Source: Sphingomonas bacterium | GTDB taxonomy: Bacteria > Pseudomonadota > Alphaproteobacteria > Sphingomonadales > Sphingomonadaceae | Length of the DNA stretch: 13,409 bases | NCBI GenBank assembly: GCA_026785965.1 | Contig: JAJAYY010000209.1 | Span: 1 to 13,409, forward strand | Reading direction: 5' to 3' | Shown here: in pieces, positions 7,200 to 13,409 of the stretch | How the letters are laid out: every line of letters begins with the position of its first letter | Numbering within the stretch: the stretch's first letter is position 1 | The notes under the pieces: model-generated | The model's input: the letters and a program-made list of their open reading frames with translations, nothing else | What the model was told of the DNA's origin: nothing | Databases searched by the model: none | Made by a program: the position numbers and the translations under genes

Positions 7200-7862
7200 A
7201 TGACCCGCCCCCTCATCGCCCCGTCGATCCTGTCCGCCGATTTCGCCAAATTGGGCGAGGAGGTCCGCGCGATCGACGCGGCGGGCGCCGACTGGATTCA
7301 CATTGACGTGATGGACGGGCATTTCGTCCCCAATCTGACGATCGGTCCGGGCGTGGTGAAGGCGCTTCGTCCGCACACTGCCAAGCCGTTCGACGTCCAC
7401 CTGATGATCTCGCCGGTCGACGGCTTCCTCGACGCCTTTGCCGAGGCCGGGGCCGACACCATCACGGTCCATCCCGAAGCCGGGCCCCACCTCCACCGCA
7501 CGATCCAGCGGATCAAGGCGCTCGGCAAGCGCGCCGGGGTGTCGCTCAATCCCGCGACCCCGGCCAAGATGCTCGATTATGTGATCGAGGACATCGACCT
7601 GGTGCTGGTGATGAGCGTCAATCCGGGATTCGGCGGGCAGAAGTTCATCACCAGCCAGCTCAAGAAGATCGAGGCGGTCGCGACCATGGCTGCCAAAAAG
7701 GGGCTGAGCATCGACATCGAAGTCGACGGCGGGATCGACGTCACCAACGCGGCGTCGGTGGTCAGCGCGGGTGCGACAGCGCTGGTCGCCGGAACCGCCG
7801 CCTTCCGTGGTGGGCCCGAGCATTATGCCGCCAATATTGCCGCGCTGCGGGGAGATGCATGA
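7200..7862 (+). CDS. rpe: Ribulose-phosphate 3-epimerase
   Basis: Rpe interconverts D-ribulose-5-phosphate and D-xylulose-5-phosphate in the pentose phosphate pathway, as a cytoplasmic metal-dependent TIM barrel. At 220 residues it is complete. It shows [13 protein letters not shown] (6-18), [14 protein letters not shown] with metal ligands His34 and Asp36 (32-45), FDVHLM with His67, [14 protein letters not shown] (136-149, the flexible lid), and EVDGGI with the second catalytic Asp176 (174-179). The ATG follows rsmB by 15 bases with only a poor ribosome site (ATCGGGCGC). The stop overlaps the next ATG as ATGA, preceded by GGGGAG. Ribose-phosphate from this pathway feeds PRPP and hence purine synthesis, which purH completes two genes downstream. 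Confidence 0.97.
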   Translation: MTRPLIAPSILSADFAKLGEEVRAIDAAGADWIHIDVMDGHFVPNLTIGPGVVKALRPHTAKPFDVHLMISPVDGFLDAFAEAGADTITVHPEAGPHLHRTIQRIKALGKRAGVSLNPATPAKMLDYVIEDIDLVLVMSVNPGFGGQKFITSQLKKIEAVATMAAKKGLSIDIEVDGGIDVTNAASVVSAGATALVAGTAAFRGGPEHYAANIAALRGDA

Positions 7863-9493
7863 GCAACGACATCGTTGGTCAGCTCGCCAAGCCGCCCTTG
7901 CTTCGCCGCTGGTTCGGCGCCGGGCGGCAGCCGCTGCGGCTGGTTGCGGTGCCGCGCGACCACGTCGTTGGTGACCGCGCGCGCGGCGACGCCTTGCTCG
8001 CCGGACGCTATCTGCTTGGCAGCGACATGGTCAGCCTCGCCGACATCGACTTCGCCGCGCTAGGCACCGAGGGACCGCTGGCGCGCGAGATCCAGGGGTT
8101 CAGCTGGCTGCGCGATCTCGCCGCCTCGGCCAGCCGCGACAAAGGCGCGCGCCTTGCCGAAGCGATCGCCGGGCGCTGGCTGATCGCGCACGGCACGCGG
8201 ATCGATGCGGCGTGGGCGCCCGAGCTGTGGGGCAGCCGAATCCTGTTCTGGACCGCTTACGCTCCCTACATCCTGTCGAGCCGCGACGCCGCCTATCGCT
8301 CGGCCTTGCTCAACACCATGGCGCGTGCGGCGCGGCATCTTGACGGCCAGGCCGACAAGGCCGCTCCGGGGCTGCCGCGGATCACCGCCTGGGCCGGGGT
8401 AGTAACCGCCGCGCTGACGATGCAGGGCGGGCTATCCCGGCTGACGCGCGGCGAATCGGGGCTGATGCGCGCGCTATCGGCGGCGCAATATGAAGATGGC
8501 GGACTGATGAGCCGCAGCCCCCAGGAGCAGATGCTGCTGGTCGACCGGCTGGGCCTGGTCCGCGCCGCTTATTTCGCCGCCAAGCAGACGCTCCCCGACG
8601 CGCTCGAAAGTGCCGCCGCAGCCGCGCTCGCCGCGCTCCATGGCGTCACCATGGGCGATGGCGCGCTGTCGAGCTGGCAGGGTGGCAACCCCGACGATCC
8701 CCAACGCATCGCCGCGTTGATCGAAGGCGGCGGGATGCGCGCCCGGCCGCTGCGGCAGGCGCGGGGCTGGGGTTTTCAGCGGATGAGCGCCTTGGGCACG
8801 ATTATCGTGCTCGATGCCGCGCCGCCGCCCCCGGCGCGGATGGCGGCGATGGGCTGCGCGTCGACCCTGGCGTTGGAAATCAGCGACGGAGCGCAGCGGC
8901 TGGTGGTGAATTGCGGCGGACCTGGGCCGGTGCCGAGCACGCTGCCCGACCATCTGATCGCGGCGCTGCGCACCACCGCAGCGCATTCGACGTTGGTGCT
9001 CGACGATTGCAATTCGACTGCGATCCTGGCCGACGGCAGCCTCGGCAAGGGCGTCACCGATGTCGTCATCGACCGCGGCGAGGACAATGAAACCTCACGC
9101 CTCGAGGCGAGCCACGACGGCTATGTCAAAGGCTTCGGGCTGATCCACCAACGTCGGCTGTCGCTCGGCAACGATGGCAAGGAAGTGCGCGGCGAGGACA
9201 ACCTCATCCCCAAGGGGCGGCGCAAGATCAAGGAAGCCGCGCCCTACGCGATCCGATTCCATCTCGCCCCCGGGGTCGAGCCGACGGTGACCGCCGACGG
9301 GATGGGCGCAATCCTTCGTTCGCCCGGCGCCCCGCCGTGGAATTTTCGTTGCCGCGGGGCGATGATCATGGTCGAGGACAGCCTTGTCATCGACAGCCGC
9401 GGCGCGGCCGTAGCGACGCAACAATTGGTCGTGGTCGGCGAGATTTCGGGCGTCGGCGGCGACATCGCGTGGCAGTTCCGCCGCTCGAGCTGA
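7859..9493 (+). CDS. Heparinase II/III-like protein
   Basis: A predicted soluble protein of 544 residues with no convincing signal peptide, similar to the heparinase II/III (PL12-like) family found upstream of purH in many Alphaproteobacteria. The N-terminal half (to about 300) looks like a helical toroid ([14 protein letters not shown], 118-131; [14 protein letters not shown], 211-224). The C-terminal half looks like the family's beta-sandwich: [19 protein letters not shown] (335-353), [13 protein letters not shown] with His376 (371-383), [17 protein letters not shown] (418-434), IRFHLAPGV (465-473). The motif that in active lyases contains His (HxD before LSFE) reads [10 protein letters not shown] here, so that His is missing. 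The native substrate is unknown; a role in cell-envelope or exopolysaccharide turnover is a guess. It overlaps rpe as ATGA, and purH follows 19 bases later. Confidence 0.85.
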   Translation: MSNDIVGQLAKPPLLRRWFGAGRQPLRLVAVPRDHVVGDRARGDALLAGRYLLGSDMVSLADIDFAALGTEGPLAREIQGFSWLRDLAASASRDKGARLAEAIAGRWLIAHGTRIDAAWAPELWGSRILFWTAYAPYILSSRDAAYRSALLNTMARAARHLDGQADKAAPGLPRITAWAGVVTAALTMQGGLSRLTRGESGLMRALSAAQYEDGGLMSRSPQEQMLLVDRLGLVRAAYFAAKQTLPDALESAAAAALAALHGVTMGDGALSSWQGGNPDDPQRIAALIEGGGMRARPLRQARGWGFQRMSALGTIIVLDAAPPPPARMAAMGCASTLALEISDGAQRLVVNCGGPGPVPSTLPDHLIAALRTTAAHSTLVLDDCNSTAILADGSLGKGVTDVVIDRGEDNETSRLEASHDGYVKGFGLIHQRRLSLGNDGKEVRGEDNLIPKGRRKIKEAAPYAIRFHLAPGVEPTVTADGMGAILRSPGAPPWNFRCRGAMIMVEDSLVIDSRGAAVATQQLVVVGEISGVGGDIAWQFRRSS

Positions 9494-9512
9494 TCAACGA
9501 AGGAAGATTTTC

Positions 9513-11102
9513 ATGGCTTCGATCGTGCCCATCCGCCGGGCCTTGCTGTCGCTGTCGGACAAGGACGGACTTGACGCGCTCGCTGCGGGGCTGGCGCGTC
9601 ACGGGGTCGAACTGGTCTCGACCGGCGGCACCGCGGCCAAGCTGCGCGAGCTTGGCCACAAGGTGCGCGATGTCGCCGAGTTGACCGGCTTCCCGGAAAT
9701 GATGGACGGGCGGGTCAAGACCTTGCACCCCAAGGTTCACGGCGGCCTGCTCGGCGTGCGCAACAACCCCGAGCATGCCGCGGCGATGGCCGAACATGAC
9801 ATCGCCCCGATCGACCTGGTGGTGGTCAATCTTTACCCGTTCGAAGCGACTGTCGCGAAGGGCGCGGCGCGCGACGACATCATCGAGAATATCGACATTG
9901 GCGGGCCTTCGATGGTGCGATCGGCCGCCAAGAATCACGACCATGTCGCGATTGTCACCGACCCAGCGGACTATCCGGCCTTGCTCGAGCAGCTCGACGC
10001 GCACGGCGGGACCAACCTTGATTTCCGCCGCAAGCTAGCCGCCAAGGCTTATGCCCTGACCGCCGCTTATGACGTGGCCATCTCGACCTGGTTCGCACGC
10101 GTTGACCAAAGCGAAATCTTCCCCGCACGGCGGTCGATGTCGTCGACGCTGATCATGCCACTGCGCTACGGCGAGAATCCGCACCAGAAAGCAGCGCTTT
10201 ACGCCTCGGCCGGTCCGGCCACGCGGGGCATTGCCCAGGCGCGTCAGGTCCAGGGCAAGGAACTGAGCTACAACAACCTCAACGATGCCAATGCCGCGCT
10301 TGAGCTGGTCGCCGAATTCCAGGGCGGGCCGCCGACGGCGGTGATCGTCAAGCATGCCAACCCGTGCGGCGTGGCGAGCGGCGACACGCTGGCCGAGGCA
10401 TGGGCGGCGGCGCTGGCGTGCGACAGCGTGTCGGCGTTCGGCGGGATCGTCGCGGTCAATCGACCGCTCGACGCCGCGACCGCCGCGGCGATCGGCGCGA
10501 TCTTCACCGAAGTGGTTGTCGCGCCCGACGCCGATGCCGATGCCCGTGATATCCTTGCCCGGAAGAAGAACGTCCGCCTGTTGCTTACCGGTGGCTTCCC
10601 CGATCCGGCGCGCGGTGGGCAGATTGTCACGGTCATCGCGGGTGGGGTCCTGGTCCAGGAGCGCGACAATGGCATGCTCACCGACGCCATGCTCAAAGTC
10701 GTAACCAAGCGCGCGCCGAGCGCGCGCGAGTTGGCTGACTGCCGGTTCGCCTGGACCGTTGCCAAGCACGTCAAATCCAACGCCATCGTCTACGCCAAGG
10801 ATGGCGCGACGGCGGGGATCGGCGCGGGTCAGATGAACCGCCGCGATTCAGCGCGAATTGCCGCGGCCAAGGCAATCGAGGCAGCCACAACAATGGGCTG
10901 GCCCGAACCGCGTACGGTCGGTTCAGCTGTCGCGAGCGATGCTTTCTTCCCGTTTGCCGACGGTCTGCTTGCCGCAGTCGAGGCGGGCGCGACCGCAGTG
11001 ATCCAGCCCGGCGGATCGATGCGCGACGCCGAAGTCATCGCCGCCGCCGACGCCGCCGGACTGGCGATGCTGTTTACCGGAATGCGGCACTTCCGACACT
11101 GA
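9513..11102 (+). CDS. purH: Bifunctional AICAR formyltransferase/IMP cyclohydrolase
   Basis: PurH does the last two steps of de novo IMP synthesis in the cytoplasm: formylation of AICAR with 10-formyl-tetrahydrofolate, then ring closure of FAICAR. The 529 residues match the usual length. The N-terminal cyclohydrolase domain (about 1-200) shows [11 protein letters not shown] (10-20), STGGTA (36-41), [21 protein letters not shown] (58-78), [11 protein letters not shown] (100-110) and [13 protein letters not shown] (124-136). The C-terminal transformylase shows LRYGENPHQ (217-225), [12 protein letters not shown] (251-262), the catalytic Lys280-His281 in KHANPCG, SAFGGI (307-312), [11 protein letters not shown] (418-428), [14 protein letters not shown] (437-450) and FFPFADGL (478-485). 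The start has AGGAAG six bases upstream (9501-9506). Its last codons form one arm of a 12-bp inverted repeat. Confidence 0.98.
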   Translation: MASIVPIRRALLSLSDKDGLDALAAGLARHGVELVSTGGTAAKLRELGHKVRDVAELTGFPEMMDGRVKTLHPKVHGGLLGVRNNPEHAAAMAEHDIAPIDLVVVNLYPFEATVAKGAARDDIIENIDIGGPSMVRSAAKNHDHVAIVTDPADYPALLEQLDAHGGTNLDFRRKLAAKAYALTAAYDVAISTWFARVDQSEIFPARRSMSSTLIMPLRYGENPHQKAALYASAGPATRGIAQARQVQGKELSYNNLNDANAALELVAEFQGGPPTAVIVKHANPCGVASGDTLAEAWAAALACDSVSAFGGIVAVNRPLDAATAAAIGAIFTEVVVAPDADADARDILARKKNVRLLLTGGFPDPARGGQIVTVIAGGVLVQERDNGMLTDAMLKVVTKRAPSARELADCRFAWTVAKHVKSNAIVYAKDGATAGIGAGQMNRRDSARIAAAKAIEAATTMGWPEPRTVGSAVASDAFFPFADGLLAAVEAGATAVIQPGGSMRDAEVIAAADAAGLAMLFTGMRHFRH

Positions 11103-11119
11103 TCGAGGGAAGTGCCGCA
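11083..11119. terminator. 12-bp perfect inverted repeat spanning the purH stop
   Basis: Arm 11083-11094 (TGCGGCACTTCC) is the exact reverse complement of 11108-11119, with a 13-base loop that contains the purH stop codon. The stem is nine G:C and three A:T pairs. It lies between purH and the convergent flippase gene, where a bidirectional terminator is expected. Neither strand has a T-tract after the stem, so intrinsic termination is uncertain; 3'-end protection or Rho-linked termination are alternatives. Confidence 0.5.
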
Positions 11120-11152
11120 CCGGATAACGACAGTAGACTCTAACGCGGCACT
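11111..11152. repeat. Alternative 8-bp stem sharing the middle arm of the purH hairpin
   Basis: AGTGCCGC (11111-11118) is also the exact reverse complement of GCGGCACT (11145-11152), which encodes the last residues of the convergent flippase. Because 11111-11118 is also part of the 12-bp stem with the purH tail, the two stems exclude each other. The pairings are directly visible; any switching is inference. Confidence 0.45.
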
Positions 11153-12696
11153 GCATCGCCGTTGGTCGGCGGCTCGAAGTCAGGCAGCCCCTCGATATCG
11201 GCCTTGCGCATCCTGAACAGTTCGCGGTCTTCCGGGCCGAAGCCGCGGGTCCACAGCACCGCCCCGAACGCGGCAAGAATGGCCGGGATGCCGACGACCA
11301 GCTCGGCCCACTCGGGCAATCGAACGACCGCCGCGCCGACCACTGTCGCCGCAAGCGCCGCCCAGATCAGCGGCCAGCGCCAGCCCGAAACCTTTGCCCC
11401 GAGCAAGCGCGAGAGCAAGCGCGACTTGACCACGGCAGCGAACGCCAGCGACAGCATCAGCGCGATCGCCGGCCCCGTCGCCTGCCACATTTCGGGCCAA
11501 TCCAGCCGCCGCATCCCGATGATCAGCAACGCCGCGAGCGCCGCTTCGAGCGCGATCATGATCAGGCTGATGACCATATTGCGATGGCGCGCCGTGTAGA
11601 TTAGCGCCGCCTCACTGACCGCGGCGGTCGCGGCGACAACCTCGGCAGCAAGGAGGAAGCCCAACGCCGCTGTGCCGGCAACGAAGCCCGCTCCGACCAG
11701 CCCGAGCACCGCTTCGCCGGGAATGCCGAGCGCCAGCGCGACTCCGCCCTGCGCGGCGATCACCCAGAAGCCGACCTGGCGCACCTGGCGCGCGACCGCA
11801 GCCTTGTCGCCCGCGGCGAGGTTGCGGCTGATCACCGGCCCGAGGATCGGGTCAAAGCTGGTCTTGAGCTTCGACGGCAGCGAGGCGACCTGCTGCGCGA
11901 CGTAATAAATGCCGACGATGGCCGGCGAGAAGAACAGCCCAAGCACCGCGATGTCGATGCGGCGGGAACCCCATTCGACCGCGTCGGCGGCGGCGACCGG
12001 CAAATTGCGCCGCGCCATGGTCCACAGCGCGCCCGGCTGCGGGTTCCAGCCGCGGGGCACGCCATAGCTTCTGAGGAATGGAATCATCGACGCAATCAGC
12101 GCGCCGATCATCGACAAAGCGTAAGCGATGATCAATCCGTCGCGCGGCGAGATGAACCACCAGGCGAAGGCTGCAATGCTGATCGTCCACGGCTCGACCA
12201 CCGCGCGCGCACGCACCGTCGCGCCAACGTCGTGGCGGTAAGCGAGCGCGGAGAGGCTGATGTCCGACCAGGCAAGCGCAATCACGGTGATCGGCAACGC
12301 CCATTCGAGCCCGGTGATCGCGCTGTTGGGAAACATGATTTGTGGCAAGCTGGCGAGCAGCGCCATCGCCGCCGCCGACCCGATTGCCGCGACGAGCAGG
12401 GCGTCCCACACCACGCAGACATGCGGCTGGTCGGTCTTGGCGAGCTGCTGGGCAAGTCCGCGCTTGAGCCCCAACGTCGCGAGCTGCGCTGCGAACTCCA
12501 CGATCAGCACGGCATAAGCGAACCGGCCGAGCGCTTCGGCGCCGTACATGCGCCCGGCGATGAACAAGAACGGCAAGCGTGCGGCGAGGCGCAGCACGAA
12601 GCCGAAGAAATTGATCCGACCGCCGCGCGCGAGCGCGGCGAGGTCGGCCGACGGCGGGGCTTTCGCGCCTTCGGGGGTGGCGGTCCGCTCGGTCAA
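11140..12696 (-). CDS. MOP/Wzx-type polysaccharide flippase-like membrane protein
   Basis: A polytopic inner-membrane protein of 518 residues resembling lipopolysaccharide/polysaccharide biosynthesis proteins of the MOP superfamily (Wzx/MATE-like), which flip lipid-linked saccharides. It opens with a polar tail, then a charged/hydrophobic [21 protein letters not shown] (23-43) typical of the first helix. Further hydrophobic segments lie at about 58-78, 97-120, 131-149, 170-183, 187-207, 247-268, 309-334, 343-366, 373-394, 407-424, 442-458 and 464-482, giving 12-14 helices. It ends in a cytosolic tail [14 protein letters not shown] (485-498). TTG at 12696 overlaps the polA stop as TTGA and has GGGGGG seven bases upstream; another TTG at 12711 would add five residues. 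The substrate is unknown. No glycosyltransferase or polymerase gene is next to it. Co-transcription with polA is likely. Confidence 0.85.
   Translation of the reverse strand: MTERTATPEGAKAPPSADLAALARGGRINFFGFVLRLAARLPFLFIAGRMYGAEALGRFAYAVLIVEFAAQLATLGLKRGLAQQLAKTDQPHVCVVWDALLVAAIGSAAAMALLASLPQIMFPNSAITGLEWALPITVIALAWSDISLSALAYRHDVGATVRARAVVEPWTISIAAFAWWFISPRDGLIIAYALSMIGALIASMIPFLRSYGVPRGWNPQPGALWTMARRNLPVAAADAVEWGSRRIDIAVLGLFFSPAIVGIYYVAQQVASLPSKLKTSFDPILGPVISRNLAAGDKAAVARQVRQVGFWVIAAQGGVALALGIPGEAVLGLVGAGFVAGTAALGFLLAAEVVAATAAVSEAALIYTARHRNMVISLIMIALEAALAALLIIGMRRLDWPEMWQATGPAIALMLSLAFAAVVKSRLLSRLLGAKVSGWRWPLIWAALAATVVGAAVVRLPEWAELVVGIPAILAAFGAVLWTRGFGPEDRELFRMRKADIEGLPDFEPPTNGDAVPR
11401..11424. 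repeat. Perfect 12-bp tandem duplication inside the flippase gene
   Basis: GAGCAAGCGCGA occurs twice head to tail. On the coding minus strand it is four codons, so the protein reads SRLLSRLL (about 425-432), in the loop after a membrane helix. It keeps the frame and looks like a recent slippage or an amphipathic cytoplasmic loop repeat. Confidence 0.8.
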
Positions 12697-13409
12697 TGCG
12701 CCGCCCCCCAATGCGCGCCCCAGCCGACCTCGACATCGAGTGGTACATCGAGCGACAGCGCGGGCTCGGCGGCACGGGCCATCACCTCGCGCACCACGGC
12801 CGCCGCGGCATCCTCTTGGCCAAGCGGGACTTCAAACACCAGCTCGTCATGGACCTGGAGCAGCATCCGCACCTGTGGCAGCCCGGCGTCGATCAAGGCC
12901 GCGTCCATGCGGTTCATCGCGCGCTTGATGAGGTCGGCGCTGGTGCCCTGGATCGGGGCGTTGATCGCGGCGCGTTCGCTCCCCTGGCGCAAATTCTGCT
13001 GCGCCGCGCGAATGTTGGGGAAATGCGTCTTGCGCCCGAACAAGGTCTGGGTGAAGCCATGGTCGCGGACGAAGGCGAGCGTGTCGTTAATGTAGGCGTT
13101 GATCCCCGGGAAGCGCTCGAAATAGCGATCGATAATCGCCTTGGCTTCGTCCTTCGGCACCCCGAGGCGGCCCGCCAGCCCCCAGCTTGAGATGCCGTAA
13201 AGGATCGCGAAATTGATCGTCTTGGCCTTACCCCGCGTGTCGCGGTCGACCGAGCCGAACAGTTCGAGCGCGGTCAGGTTGTGGATGTCCTCGCCCGCCG
13301 CGAACGCGTCCTTCAATTGCGGCACGTCGGCCATGTGCGCGGCGAGGCGAAGCTCGATCTGGCTGTAATCGGCGCTCATCAGTACATGCCCCGGCGCGGC
13401 GACAAAGGC
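12693..13409 (-). CDS. polA: DNA polymerase I, C-terminal polymerase domain (partial)
   Basis: This is the last 238 residues of DNA polymerase I; the gene continues past the right edge of the window. The polymerase palm and fingers are visible in order. Motif A is SADYSQIELR (codons at about 13376-13347) with the metal-binding Asp. Motif B is RGKAKTINFAILYG, where Arg, Lys, Phe and Tyr align with E. coli Arg754, Lys758, Phe762 and Tyr766; the Phe is the usual type that disfavours dideoxynucleotides. Motif C is LLQVHDELVFEV with the catalytic His-Asp-Glu. The reading frame is open from 13409 to the apparent Met at 13379, which is internal and not the start. PolA fills gaps and removes Okazaki primers. 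Its stop overlaps the TTG start of the flippase gene. Confidence 0.97.
   Translation of the reverse strand, partial: AFVAAPGHVLMSADYSQIELRLAAHMADVPQLKDAFAAGEDIHNLTALELFGSVDRDTRGKAKTINFAILYGISSWGLAGRLGVPKDEAKAIIDRYFERFPGINAYINDTLAFVRDHGFTQTLFGRKTHFPNIRAAQQNLRQGSERAAINAPIQGTSADLIKRAMNRMDAALIDAGLPQVRMLLQVHDELVFEVPLGQEDAAAAVVREVMARAAEPALSLDVPLDVEVGWGAHWGAAH

Noticed and set aside
12232..13095. Plus-strand open frame of 287 codons opposite the flippase gene and polA
   Set aside because: It crosses the boundary of two supported minus-strand genes, shows no domain, and has Arg/Ser-rich shadow composition.
1..13409. CRISPR arrays, tRNAs, insertion sequences, phage or defence genes
   Set aside because: No spaced direct repeats, no cloverleaf-like segment, no transposase or integrase motif, and almost all DNA is accounted for by core genes.

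Overview
The window is a dense block of chromosomal housekeeping genes from a high-GC alphaproteobacterium, most likely of the Sphingomonadales. The protein sequences, the gene order and the GC-rich third codon positions suggest this; no rRNA or other definitive marker is present. No mobile element, tRNA, rRNA, CRISPR array or prophage is visible. No stretch longer than about 100 bases lacks a gene. The longest gap, about 95 bases (1201-1295), lies upstream of the beta-lactamase-like gene.

Layout. Positions 1-81 contain only G and C and may be a contig-end artefact. The minus strand then carries an exported class A beta-lactamase-like serine hydrolase (88-1200), followed by a heme operon transcribed leftwards: hemC, hemD and a membrane-anchored protein with mitofilin/HemX-like architecture (3672 down to 1296). 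A 50-base divergent spacer separates hemC from the plus-strand pair tsaD-gpsA (3723-5740). A tiny convergent gene for a DUF1674 (SdhAF4-like) succinate dehydrogenase assembly factor follows (5901-5737). Next is a plus-strand cluster rsmB, rpe, a heparinase II/III-like gene and purH (5931-11102). Convergent to purH is a polytopic MOP/Wzx-type flippase gene (12696-11140). It lies directly downstream of, and overlaps, the 3' end of polA, which runs off the right edge.

How the genes fit together. hemC and hemD perform consecutive steps from porphobilinogen to uroporphyrinogen III. tsaD makes the t6A tRNA modification, and gpsA supplies glycerol-3-phosphate for phospholipids. The rsmB cluster mixes rRNA methylation, the pentose phosphate pathway, a putative polysaccharide-active enzyme and the last two steps of IMP synthesis. 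Five neighbouring same-strand pairs overlap by exactly four bases (ATGA, GTGA or TTGA), which suggests translational coupling.

I see no clearly new biological system. The points most worth a second look are: a beta-lactamase-like enzyme with all catalytic motifs but an omega loop about 34 residues too long and Gln at position 170; a three-armed set of mutually exclusive inverted repeats between purH and the flippase gene; a heparinase-like protein that appears to have lost one of its family's His motifs; the mitofilin-like third gene of the heme operon; and the G/C-only left edge.
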